Positions 1 to 7,063 of a DNA stretch of 26,653 bases are shown in pieces (the first letter of the stretch is position 1; every line of letters begins with the position of its first letter). The stretch lies in contig JAFZRR010000059.1 of assembly GCA_017619815.1 (NCBI GenBank), positions 1-26,653 on the forward strand, in the 5' to 3' direction. Both the position numbers and the translations under genes were made by a program. Under the pieces are notes generated by a model. The model had not been told where the DNA came from. It saw only the letters and a list, made by a program, of their open reading frames with translations, and ran no database searches. The DNA comes from Bacilli bacterium (GTDB lineage: Bacteria; Bacillota_I; Bacilli_A; RFN20; CAG-826).

Positions 1-18
1 AAAGTAAGCTTATTCATA

Positions 19-723
19 TTACTTAATTAAGTCATTAATGACTTCAGATGCAATTAATAAACCACAAGCGGATGGAACAAAGGCGTTACTTCCTGGGATA
101 GGCTTACCGTTTTCGTTAAATTGTTGTTCTTTTAACTCAACGGGTCTTTCTTTTGAGAACACTACTTTGAGTTTCCTAATGCCGAGTTTTCTTAATTCCT
201 GACGGATTTTCTTCGCTAATGGATCATATTCAGTCTTATTAATATCAGCAACGATAAATCCCATTGGGTTGAGTTTGTTGCCTGCACCCATTGATGAAAT
301 CATTGGGATATTTAATTCGCTAGCTTTTTTAATGATTGCTAATTTAGCTTTCACTGTGTCAATTGCGTCAACGATATAGTCAAATTGACTAAAGTCAATC
401 TCATCAATATTCTCTGGTAAAACAAACATCTTTTTAACTTCCACAACTGCGTTTTCGTTAATAGATAGGATTCTATCTTTCATTGCGACAACTTTGTATT
501 TGCCAAGCGTTTCTTTTGTGGCGATGATTTGTCTATTGAAGTTCGATAAATTGACCGTATCGTTATCAATTAATGTAAAACGGCCGATTCCGGTTCTCGC
601 TAAAGATTCAGCGACATAACCACCGACACCACCGACACCAAAAATAGCGATATGGCATTTTGATAATTTATCCATCGCTTCTTTGCCGTATATTAATTCG
701 CTACGAGAAAATAATTCTTCCAT
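19..723 (-). CDS. tcdA: tRNA threonylcarbamoyladenosine dehydratase (ThiF/E1-like)
   Basis: A 234-residue ThiF/MoeB-fold protein. It has the nucleotide-binding GVGGVGG loop (residues 29-35), an acidic residue at the end of the next strand (LIDND, D53), the NFNRQ segment (61-65), VDAID (118-122) and SMGAGNKLNP (144-153), the last typical of the TcdA/YgdL subgroup. Known for the family: ATP-dependent cyclisation of t6A37 to ct6A in ANN-decoding tRNAs, in the cytosol. The length is normal for the subgroup. It starts one base after the stop of the upstream CDF gene (TAA-A-ATG) and has no clear Shine-Dalgarno of its own, so translation probably depends on the upstream gene. The link to metal transport looks positional only. 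A generic HesA/MoeB adenylyltransferase is the less likely alternative. Confidence 0.88.
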   Translation of the reverse strand: MEELFSRSELIYGKEAMDKLSKCHIAIFGVGGVGGYVAESLARTGIGRFTLIDNDTVNLSNFNRQIIATKETLGKYKVVAMKDRILSINENAVVEVKKMFVLPENIDEIDFSQFDYIVDAIDTVKAKLAIIKKASELNIPMISSMGAGNKLNPMGFIVADINKTEYDPLAKKIRQELRKLGIRKLKVVFSKERPVELKEQQFNENGKPIPGSNAFVPSACGLLIASEVINDLIK

Positions 724-724
724 T

Positions 725-1864
725 TTAACTTAATGAGTAATCTCTATCTAATTGGATATAGAAGGTCATATCAGGATATGCTTCTTGAAGTGCATTTCTA
801 ATTTCTTCAATGCGTTGTTCTGGTTCTTTTTCATTAAATGAAAACACTAAATCGAAATTACAGAACTTTTGGATCTCATCCACAAAGAAACCGTGCATTT
901 GGAGAATGTTTGGATTGTTCTTCATAAATTCTTGGATTTTAGAACGAATCTCTTTAGATAATTTGCTATCCACGTTATCCGCGTAAATACCAACAGTCAT
1001 GAACATGTTATATTTGGACGCCATCAAAGCGGCGATATTTCTTTCAATGATTTGGATTTCTTTCGCGGACAAACCACTATCAACACCAATATGAACAGAA
1101 CCAACGTATTTGTTTGGTCCATAACTATGGATAATTAAGTCGTATGCACCTTTAACTCCAGGAACTGAGGAAATATCCGTTAACATATTTTTTGTTTCTT
1201 CTGGGTCGTGTCTTTCACCGATGATGGATGAGAATGATTCTCTTAAAACATCAATACCGGATTTAATAATGAATAAACCGATGATAATACCTAAATATCC
1301 TTCAACGTACCAGTGCAATGTAACTGCGAAGATAGCACCTACTAAAGTTGCTGTAGATAATATCGCATCAAACAAAGCATCTGTACCGGAAGCTTTTAAA
1401 GCTTCACTTTGGACTTTTTTACCTTGAATCTTGTAGAAGATTCCGATACCAATCTTGACCAAGATGGCGACACCGATAATGACTAATGAATACCAAGCAA
1501 ATGATGGAAGTGTTTTATCTCCACTTGTAAAGTATTCAACGATACTAACAATTGATTCATAAATCGCTACACCACCAGCGAATAAAATAAGGACAGCGAT
1601 AATTGTGCTGGTAATATATTCCACACGGCCATGTCCAAATGGGTGTTTTCTATCTGGTTTCTTATTAGATAACTTTGTGCCAATGATTGTGATGATGCTA
1701 CTTAAAGCATCAGTTAAGTTGTTTAAGGCATCCATAACGATAGAGATGGATCCAGCAATAAAACCAACGAATGCTTTAAAGCCCACTAAAAGGATATTGG
1801 CAATAATGCCAATAATACTAGTTCTAATAATAGTTTTCTCACGATTGATGGGTTTAGTTTCCAT
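725..1864 (-). CDS. Cation diffusion facilitator (CDF) metal/H+ antiporter
   Basis: A 379-residue CDF efflux protein: about six membrane segments in the first 210 residues, then a cytoplasmic ferredoxin-like domain and an extra C-terminal stretch. TM2 carries D45 and an N48-x3-D52 pair (DALNNLTD). TM5 carries D162-x3-D166 (TDALFD), and the cytoplasmic loop has HPFGHGR (74-80). Known: CDFs export Zn, Fe, Co or Mn using the proton gradient, and the TM2/TM5 residues form the transport site. Inference: Asn in place of the first TM2 Asp resembles manganese-exporting Firmicute members, so Mn is a reasonable guess, but the substrate is not proven. It is divergent from gpmA. No Shine-Dalgarno is visible before the ATG; TATAAA (minus strand, 1881-1886) could be its -10. 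Confidence 0.9.
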   Translation of the reverse strand: METKPINREKTIIRTSIIGIIANILLVGFKAFVGFIAGSISIVMDALNNLTDALSSIITIIGTKLSNKKPDRKHPFGHGRVEYITSTIIAVLILFAGGVAIYESIVSIVEYFTSGDKTLPSFAWYSLVIIGVAILVKIGIGIFYKIQGKKVQSEALKASGTDALFDAILSTATLVGAIFAVTLHWYVEGYLGIIIGLFIIKSGIDVLRESFSSIIGERHDPEETKNMLTDISSVPGVKGAYDLIIHSYGPNKYVGSVHIGVDSGLSAKEIQIIERNIAALMASKYNMFMTVGIYADNVDSKLSKEIRSKIQEFMKNNPNILQMHGFFVDEIQKFCNFDLVFSFNEKEPEQRIEEIRNALQEAYPDMTFYIQLDRDYSLS

Positions 1865-1902
1865 AATTAAGTATTTTTATTTTATAACAAAAATGAAAAT
1901 AG

Positions 1903-1927
1903 TATAATAATTCCGTTAAATGGAGGA
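1903..1927 (+). promoter_or_regulatory. gpmA -10 box and ribosome binding site
   Basis: TATAAT at 1903-1908 and GGAGGA at 1922-1927, which lies 6 nt before the gpmA ATG. The -35 expected near 1880-1885 is poor (TTTTAT). The divergent CDF gene shares this 69-bp intergenic space. Confidence 0.6.
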
Positions 1928-1933
1928 AACATT

Positions 1934-2680
1934 ATGCACAAATTAGTGCTCATTAGACACGGTGAATCCGAATGGAACAAACTCAACCTCTTTACAGGTT
2001 GGACCGATGTTGAATTAAGTGAAAAAGGTGTCGAAGAAGCTCATCGCGCCGGAAGAACATTAAAAGAAAAAGGTTACGATTTTGATATCGTTCATACCTC
2101 TTTATTAAAAAGAGCCATCCATACAATGAACAACGTTCTCTTTGAATTAGACAGAGAATGGTTACCAGTTTACAAATCCTGGAGATTAAATGAACGTCAC
2201 TACGGTGCATTACAAGGTTTAAACAAAGCCGAAACCGCAGCGAAATATGGTGAAGAACAAGTGAAGATTTGGCGTCGTTCATATGACTGCCCTCCACCAG
2301 CACTTGATAAAGATGACCCAAGAAACCCTGCTTTACAAGCTCAATTCAGAGATGTTGATCCAAAAGATTTACCATTAAATGAATCCTTAGAATTAACAGT
2401 TAAGAGAGCGGTTCCTTACTTCGAAGAAGTCATCAAACCACAAATGGAAGCCGGCAAGAGAGTCTTAGTCGTTGCTCACGGTAACTCCTTAAGAGCTTTA
2501 GTCAAATACTTCGATAATATGGCGGATGAAGAAATCGTCGGTGTTAACATTCCTACTGGCGTTCCACTAGTGTATGAATTCGATGATAATATGAAAGCCG
2601 TTAACCACTATTATTTGATGGACGAAGAAGAACTCAGAAAACAAATGGAAGCGGTTGCAAATCAAGGCAAAGCAAAATAA
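1934..2680 (+). CDS. gpmA: 2,3-bisphosphoglycerate-dependent phosphoglycerate mutase
   Basis: A 248-residue histidine-phosphatase-superfamily enzyme that interconverts 3- and 2-phosphoglycerate in cytosolic glycolysis/gluconeogenesis. It has LIRHGESEWN with the phospho-accepting H9, ERHYG with catalytic E87, and AHGNSLRAL with the second His, H182. The length matches the dPGM type (about 250 residues) rather than the roughly 510-residue cofactor-independent type. The start is supported by GGAGGA 6 nt upstream. It is monocistronic, with its own promoter and a strong terminator immediately after. Enolase, the next glycolytic enzyme, lies at 15194-16492 and is not co-transcribed with it. Confidence 0.97.
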   Translation: MHKLVLIRHGESEWNKLNLFTGWTDVELSEKGVEEAHRAGRTLKEKGYDFDIVHTSLLKRAIHTMNNVLFELDREWLPVYKSWRLNERHYGALQGLNKAETAAKYGEEQVKIWRRSYDCPPPALDKDDPRNPALQAQFRDVDPKDLPLNESLELTVKRAVPYFEEVIKPQMEAGKRVLVVAHGNSLRALVKYFDNMADEEIVGVNIPTGVPLVYEFDDNMKAVNHYYLMDEEELRKQMEAVANQGKAK

Positions 2681-2690
2681 TTAATCTATT

Positions 2691-2726
2691 AAAAAATAAA
2701 ACCAGTCCAATCGGGCTGGTTTTTTT
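2691..2726. terminator. Bidirectional intrinsic terminator (gpmA / lipoprotein gene)
   Basis: Stem ACCAGTCC (2701-2708) with GGGCTGGT (2713-2720), including one G-U pair, and loop AATC. An A-rich run precedes it (2691-2700) and a T run follows (2720-2726). It can serve gpmA on plus and the convergent gene ending at 2730 on minus. Confidence 0.9.
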
Positions 2727-2729
2727 CTT

Positions 2730-3116
2730 TTAGTTTGCTCTAGCTATCGCATAGTTCACAACTGTAGCATAACTATCGTCATCTATTTCGTAATAAATTA
2801 CTTTACTGCCTCCAGAAAAAATATATGCGTCAAGCGTATAAGTTGTACTCGCAGTTTTTAGTTCAAACCAATAAGAAGATATACATTTACAAGGCGAGGC
2901 ATGTCTCTCAATTGGCATATTTAATATGTTCTTAGCAACATCGGTTATATGTTCCTCGGAAACAACATAGGTTTCAGGATTTTCACCAAATCTATAAGTA
3001 ACAGTAATAGAAGTTATTTCTTTAGCGGATAACATTGCCGCGACACCTAAAGATGAACGAGCACAACCCGAAATACTTAAAGCAAAAAATGGAAGCGCGA
3101 ATATTAGTTTTTTCAT
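2730..3116 (-). CDS. Small predicted lipoprotein of unknown function
   Basis: 128 residues that I do not recognise as a family. The N-terminus is a lipoprotein signal: MKKL, a hydrophobic stretch and the lipobox SISGC with Cys18, so the mature protein should be lipid-anchored outside the membrane. The rest is predominantly polar and beta-like. It contains a local Cys pair (PCKC, near residues 79-82) followed by SYWFELK, and ends with a short hydrophobic segment. It is monocistronic: a promoter sits directly upstream (3123-3151) and the gpmA-side terminator directly downstream. The -10 box ends only 6 nt before the ATG, so the mRNA may be leaderless. No function is assigned. Confidence 0.75.
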   Translation of the reverse strand: MKKLIFALPFFALSISGCARSSLGVAAMLSAKEITSITVTYRFGENPETYVVSEEHITDVAKNILNMPIERHASPCKCISSYWFELKTASTTYTLDAYIFSGGSKVIYYEIDDDSYATVVNYAIARAN

Positions 3117-3122
3117 GCTTCC

Positions 3123-3151
3123 ATTTTAAGAAAAAGATTTGATTGTATCAA
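3123..3151 (-). promoter_or_regulatory. Promoter for the small lipoprotein gene, abutting the start codon
   Basis: Minus-strand TTGATA (3146-3151), a 17-bp spacer and TAAAAT (3123-3128). Only 6 nt (GGAAGC) separate the -10 from the ATG at 3116, so transcription should begin at or next to the start codon. Confidence 0.6.
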
Positions 3152-3157
3152 CAAATA

Positions 3158-4036
3158 TTAGAATCCTGTGATTAAGCAAGTGATGTATCCTGCGGTAACC
3201 GCAACTAAGAAGCAGATGAGAATGATCCAAAGAATATTCTTTGCTGCTTTTCTATTTCTTAATAACATGAGCATGCCTAAGCCAGCGTTCACTAATAAGC
3301 CAGAGAGTAATGCGCCAAAAGCGAGATTACCGTTAACAAACAATTCACTCAAAAGAATTGAAGAGGCGCAGTTTGGTATTAAACCAATAATCGCTGCGAA
3401 TAATGGAGATAAGTATTTGTTTGTTTGGAGAAATGCTGCGAAGTTTTCTTCCCCCACAAAGCCAATAATAAAGCCTAATGTGAGGTTGATAGCTAATACG
3501 TATCCGAATATTTCTAATGAATGGAATAATGGATGAACAAGGTGTTTATGCCATTTATTCTCTTCGTGATGGTGATGATGATCGATTGGACAATCGTTTT
3601 CTTCCACTTCTTCATTTGTTTCCACGACTTCTTGTTGTTTTTTGAAAATTAAATCGGTTAATAAACCAACACCGAAACCAATTGCGAACTTCAAACCAAA
3701 TAATGGTAGTAACATAATCATCTTATCTGGTTTCCAACTAGCTAAGATTTCAATGAATGCTTCATCGCTACAAGAAAGGAAGATAGCCACCAAAGTACCA
3801 ATAGAAATATATTTTTTAATATATAAGTCTGCACCTAATACACTTGTGCCACATTGAGGAACAAGACCAAATAAAGCACCGAATAATGTACCCGTTTTCT
3901 TTCTTTTTACTAAAAAGTTAGCGAGTTTATGTTCAAAAAAGGAAAGAATGATATGGATAACAAAAACAAAGGCAAAGACTAACGCGCTGTCTTTTAAAGC
4001 ATCAAGAATAATATCCCACGCTAGTTCCCAGGTCAT
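3158..4036 (-). CDS. Two-repeat heavy-metal permease (ArsP_2 / putative 10-TM metal exporter type)
   Basis: 292 residues, about ten membrane segments in two related halves. Each half carries a matching motif: GLVPQCGTS (57-65) and GLIPNCASS (218-226). The halves are joined by an acidic, His-rich cytoplasmic loop with HHHHH at 153-157 and further His at 163, 165 and 168. This resembles the putative heavy-metal/arsenic exporter group (PF11449-like); the substrate is not proven. I chose the ATG at 4036: it overlaps the fur TGA as ATGA and has AAGGAG (4045-4050) 8 nt upstream, whereas the longer frame starts with TTG at 4057 and has no such site. Coupling to fur and the Fur box upstream imply metal-responsive expression (inference). 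Confidence 0.75.
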   Translation of the reverse strand: MTWELAWDIILDALKDSALVFAFVFVIHIILSFFEHKLANFLVKRKKTGTLFGALFGLVPQCGTSVLGADLYIKKYISIGTLVAIFLSCSDEAFIEILASWKPDKMIMLLPLFGLKFAIGFGVGLLTDLIFKKQQEVVETNEEVEENDCPIDHHHHHEENKWHKHLVHPLFHSLEIFGYVLAINLTLGFIIGFVGEENFAAFLQTNKYLSPLFAAIIGLIPNCASSILLSELFVNGNLAFGALLSGLLVNAGLGMLMLLRNRKAAKNILWIILICFLVAVTAGYITCLITGF

Positions 4037-4428
4037 AACGATTTCTCCTTCTGACAATCTTCACAAAGACCATAGAGATTAATCTTACTTAAATCCACTG
4101 CAAAACCATGTTCATCTTTGATATGGCCCAATAAGTGATCAACTTCACCGCATTCTAAATGAATGAGTTTGCCACATTTTTCACAAATTAAATGGAAATG
4201 ATGATGGCAGTCACTATCACCAATAAATTGAAAACAGCAAGATGAATTTGGACCAATAATGTATTTTCTCACTTGTCCTTCACTAACTAGAGAATCCACT
4301 AAACGATATAAAGTAGCTACGGGAATATCTTTCACACCTTTTTGGATTTCTGTCATTGTGAGGTGTTTATCAGAATGTTTCTGTAAATAATTAATGAGTT
4401 GATATTTATGTTTAGTTTGATATTTCAT
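4033..4428 (-). CDS. Fur-family metal-dependent repressor
   Basis: 131 residues from the ATG at 4428. An N-terminal winged helix (about 1-70, with the TLYRLVDSLVSEG recognition helix region) is followed by the metal and dimer domain. That domain has the His cluster HHHFH (75-79) and two CxxC pairs, C82/C85 and C122/C125, which form the structural zinc site of this family. The subtype (Fur, Zur, PerR or Mur) cannot be fixed from sequence alone; the adjacent operator core resembles a Fur box. I preferred this start over the TTG at 4467 because that TTG lies inside the -35 box of the promoter. It is translationally coupled to the metal permease downstream, so autoregulation of the pair is likely. 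Confidence 0.88.
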   Translation of the reverse strand: MKYQTKHKYQLINYLQKHSDKHLTMTEIQKGVKDIPVATLYRLVDSLVSEGQVRKYIIGPNSSCCFQFIGDSDCHHHFHLICEKCGKLIHLECGEVDHLLGHIKDEHGFAVDLSKINLYGLCEDCQKEKSL

Positions 4429-4438
4429 AACGGCACTA

Positions 4439-4467
4439 ATTATAGGCGTGTATAAAAATGAGTTCAA
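4439..4467 (-). promoter_or_regulatory. fur-permease promoter
   Basis: Minus-strand TTGAAC (4462-4467), a 17-bp spacer and a perfect TATAAT (4439-4444). Ten nucleotides separate the -10 from the fur ATG, which leaves a leader of only about 3-5 nt and no Shine-Dalgarno. Confidence 0.75.
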
Positions 4468-4469
4468 GG

Positions 4470-4492
4470 AAAATGATAATGATTCTCATTTT
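4470..4492. promoter_or_regulatory. Fur-family operator (Fur box)
   Basis: An inverted repeat centred on G4481. The core TGATAAT-G-ATTCTCA (4474-4488) fits the 7-1-7 TGATAATnATTATCA form with one mismatch, and the symmetry continues for four more perfect base pairs on each side (11-1-11). It ends 3 bp upstream of the -35 of the fur promoter. Confidence 0.8.
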
Positions 4493-4506
4493 TATTTGTG
4501 AACAAG

Positions 4507-4533
4507 ACGAAAAGAAAAGGACCAAAAGGTCCT
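4507..4533 (-). terminator. Intrinsic terminator of the ABC transporter operon
   Basis: A perfect stem AGGACC/GGTCCT (4518-4523 with 4528-4533) with a 4-nt loop. On the minus strand it is followed by TTTTCTTTT. It lies 5 bp past the ABC permease stop and before the Fur box. Confidence 0.85.
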
Positions 4534-4537
4534 ATTC

Positions 4538-5413
4538 TTATTTAACATCTCTCTTGCGGAAGATGAGCCATCCTCCAAGAGTGAAAACCACTGAATAAGC
4601 AAGGTTGTTGCAGAGATGAATGATTAAGTTCGTGTTTGTAATTGTGAACTTGTGTGTTGATTCAATGACATCGTAAGAACTTAATGCAAATAATGGATTG
4701 AGTATACGAGATACTAAGAGGATCATTGTTCCAGTTGTATCTTGTTGTTCTCCCATGCTCAATAAGCTTGCCACCATTGCTTCAATAGAGAAGAACATCA
4801 ATAAAACAATGATGATTGGAATACATGGTCCCATATTTCTAAATACGGTAGAGAAGAATACTGTCATTGCAGTAACTGTAATATAAACAGTGATACCCAC
4901 TAAAACAATTTTCCAAACAAATTCTGGACTAATTGTGGTTCCAAATGAAAGTGTCGCGGAAAGATTGTCCATTGCAAAGATGGTCCCGTTTGGATTAAAT
5001 TTGCCCAAGATAGAAGCCAGTCCTACACATAAACCAACGTAGGCGATAATGACTACGAATGTAAAGACTAATCCGGAAAGGAAAATGGAGAAATAAATCT
5101 TTGATTTACTGTTACCAGCAATAATCTTATTTCTAATTGTGCCGCTATTGAATTCAGAAACTGTGAAAACAGTCAAAAGAATTGGAATAACAAGACCAAA
5201 GTTAGATGCTGGACTGAGTGTATTAACCAAGAGGTTTTGTCCATTGCAGTAATTAAATGCAAATTCATTTTCACTACCGAGCCAACTTAATACATCAATT
5301 AAGGCAAATGTGCCTGTCATAAAGAAGGCCATGCCAATACCGATAAATAATGTAATTCTAAATGTTAAATCTCTTCTAAGTTTGAAGAGGAATGCTCTAA
5401 AGAGGTTTCTCAT
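4538..5413 (-). CDS. ABC-2 type transporter permease
   Basis: 291 residues with about six membrane segments (near 19-44, 73-86, 107-136, 168-190, 197-218 and 268-285). The cytoplasmic segment EFNSGTIRNKIIAGNSKSK (87-105) is characteristic of ABC-2 exporters of the bacitracin/lantibiotic/YxlG type. It follows the ATPase gene by 2 bp, with a G-rich ribosome binding site in the ATPase tail, so the two form one exporter. The substrate is unknown: drug, peptide or lipid are possible. No two-component genes flank the pair, unlike many bacitracin-type modules. Confidence 0.88.
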   Translation of the reverse strand: MRNLFRAFLFKLRRDLTFRITLFIGIGMAFFMTGTFALIDVLSWLGSENEFAFNYCNGQNLLVNTLSPASNFGLVIPILLTVFTVSEFNSGTIRNKIIAGNSKSKIYFSIFLSGLVFTFVVIIAYVGLCVGLASILGKFNPNGTIFAMDNLSATLSFGTTISPEFVWKIVLVGITVYITVTAMTVFFSTVFRNMGPCIPIIIVLLMFFSIEAMVASLLSMGEQQDTTGTMILLVSRILNPLFALSSYDVIESTHKFTITNTNLIIHLCNNLAYSVVFTLGGWLIFRKRDVK

Positions 5414-5415
5414 AA

Positions 5416-6333
5416 TTAATTAACCCCCTTATTAATAAGCTTTAAGTAATAATCTTCGACACCTTCATCAGAAGAATTAACAGCGAGGATTTTCACTTTC
5501 TTCTTATGAAGATTAGAAATTAATTCACCAATATCAATACTATCGAAGATTTGTACATCACCATTTGGATAAACTTTGAAGTCTTCAAGTTTTAAGGCTT
5601 TGAGTTCTTTTTCAATACCTTCAATATTATCGACTTTAATGGTGATGGATTTACGGCATTTATTTTGAAGTTCTTCAACGGTTAATTCTTCAACGATTTT
5701 TCCATGGGAAATAAATCCATAAATGGAAGCAATCTTTTCTAGTTCGGAAAGAATATGAGAAGATATTAAGACCGTAATGCCTTCTTTTTCGTTTAATTCG
5801 ATTAATAAATCTCTTAAATCAGCGATGCCTTGTGGATCTAAACCATTCATTGGTTCGTCTAAAAGCATGAGCTTTGGTTTGTTCATTAACGCTAAAGCGA
5901 TACCGAGTCTTTGTCTCATACCTAAAGAGAAGTTTTTGGCTTTCTTATCGCCAACATCTTCAAGATGGACTTTAACTAATAAATCTTTTATCTCTTCTTC
6001 GCTAACTTTAATGCCGAGATAAAAGCCTTGATAAAGAATATTTTCTCTCGCTGTCATCGAAGGAACAATTGACGCCGCTTCCACGATTGCGGAGATTTGT
6101 TTTCTTTTTTCGTAAATCTTGTAATCTTTATTGGAAACACCAAAAAGAGTAAAGCCACCAGAAGTCGGTTCAGCTAAACCAGTTAATAAACGCATAATTG
6201 TAGTTTTACCACTACCGTTTTCCCCGACAAAGCCATAAATGGTTCCTTCTGGGATATGCATATTAACGTGATCGATGACTACTTTTTTGGAATATTTCTT
6301 AACGAGATCGTGAGTTTCAATCAAGTAATTCAT
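5416..6333 (-). CDS. ABC transporter ATP-binding protein (BcrA/YxlF-like)
   Basis: 305 residues. Walker A GENGSGKTT (37-45), signature SLGMRQR (136-142), Walker B LMLLDEP (155-161) followed by MNGLDPQG, and the H-loop His193 in SSHILSE. A roughly 90-residue C-terminal extension is typical of ATPases that pair with ABC-2 permeases. The ATG at 6333 is preferred over the in-frame TTG at 6342, because AAGGTG is well spaced (about 10 nt) only for the ATG. It energises export through the permease encoded next. The pair ends at the terminator at 4507-4533. No convincing promoter is visible in the 70 bp upstream, although TTTAGA-17-TATCTT is a weak candidate. Confidence 0.92.
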   Translation of the reverse strand: MNYLIETHDLVKKYSKKVVIDHVNMHIPEGTIYGFVGENGSGKTTIMRLLTGLAEPTSGGFTLFGVSNKDYKIYEKRKQISAIVEAASIVPSMTARENILYQGFYLGIKVSEEEIKDLLVKVHLEDVGDKKAKNFSLGMRQRLGIALALMNKPKLMLLDEPMNGLDPQGIADLRDLLIELNEKEGITVLISSHILSELEKIASIYGFISHGKIVEELTVEELQNKCRKSITIKVDNIEGIEKELKALKLEDFKVYPNGDVQIFDSIDIGELISNLHKKKVKILAVNSSDEGVEDYYLKLINKGVN

Positions 6334-6403
6334 AATACTCAATCACCTTTCTTAACATTATTAAAGATAACACAACATTTTATTTTTCTAAATAAATATA
6401 GGA

Positions 6404-7063
6404 TTACTTAGGCCACACAAATGTGGAGTTGAGATTATATTCTCCGTTATCAATGAGAATATCTTCTCCAGACATAGATTTATTCACCATTGTAAGGAAA
6501 TAGACCCAGTCGCAAACTTCGCTTTCAGTCATCCATTTCTTCATTGGTGTAGCTTCCATGATTTGTTCCCAGGATTTTCCATCATCCATCACTGGTTTAT
6601 TACTTTCAGTAAGAACGCCACCTAAAGAGATGGAATTAACTGTCACACCATAAGGTGCAAGTCTAGAAGCAACATTCTTCATATATCCCACCATTCCCGC
6701 TTTGCTAGCGACGTATTCTGGGAATTCGAAACCACTTCTTGAGGAAGCGGAAGCATTAAATAATATGGATTTAATAGATGGGTTGAAACCGTATTTTTCA
6801 GTCACATAAATCGCGGACTTCAAATTATTATCGATATCATCTTTGCAGTTTTGTAGTCCGGCATTATTGATAAGAACTTCAACATTTTCGATATCTGGAA
6901 GTTTGTTTTTCTTAGAAACGTCCACATTAAAGTGATGATAATTTTTATCGTTAATTGAAGATTCTAATAAATCTAAGCCATATACTTCATGTCCTTGGCT
7001 AAGATATCTTTTTGCTAAAGCAAGTCCAATACCTTTAGATGTTCCCGTGATTAAGATTTTCAT
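6404..7063 (-). CDS. SDR-family oxidoreductase
   Basis: 219 residues, a classical short-chain dehydrogenase. Cofactor loop TGTSKGIG (6-13), NNAG (66-69), Ser in NASAS (103-107) and the YxxxK pair Y117/K121. Asp31 at the end of the second strand favours NAD(H) over NADP(H) (inference). The substrate is unknown. It has GGAGG 8 nt before its ATG, and the first 29 bases overlap the 3' end of the VUT transporter gene, so the two are co-transcribed and probably co-regulated by the upstream riboswitch. This could point to a role near pterin/deazapurine or queuosine salvage, but the motifs do not show it. Confidence 0.85.
   Translation of the reverse strand: MKILITGTSKGIGLALAKRYLSQGHEVYGLDLLESSINDKNYHHFNVDVSKKNKLPDIENVEVLINNAGLQNCKDDIDNNLKSAIYVTEKYGFNPSIKSILFNASASSRSGFEFPEYVASKAGMVGYMKNVASRLAPYGVTVNSISLGGVLTESNKPVMDDGKSWEQIMEATPMKKWMTESEVCDWVYFLTMVNKSMSGEDILIDNGEYNLNSTFVWPK

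Noticed and set aside
3158..4036. The five-His run as an artificial tag or sequencing artefact
   Set aside because: It lies in an acidic loop with other scattered His in a metal permease, a natural context, and the frame is intact.
4037..4057. Upstream TTG start of the metal permease (seven extra residues)
   Set aside because: The ATG at 4036 overlaps the fur stop as ATGA and has AAGGAG at a good distance; the TTG has neither.
4429..4467. Longer fur reading frame starting with TTG at 4467
   Set aside because: That codon lies in the -35 box of the promoter, and family proteins normally begin near MKYQTK.
6410..6423. CCACA-TTTG-TGTGG hairpin at the end of the SDR gene as a terminator
   Set aside because: No T run follows it on the minus strand; it lies in coding sequence.
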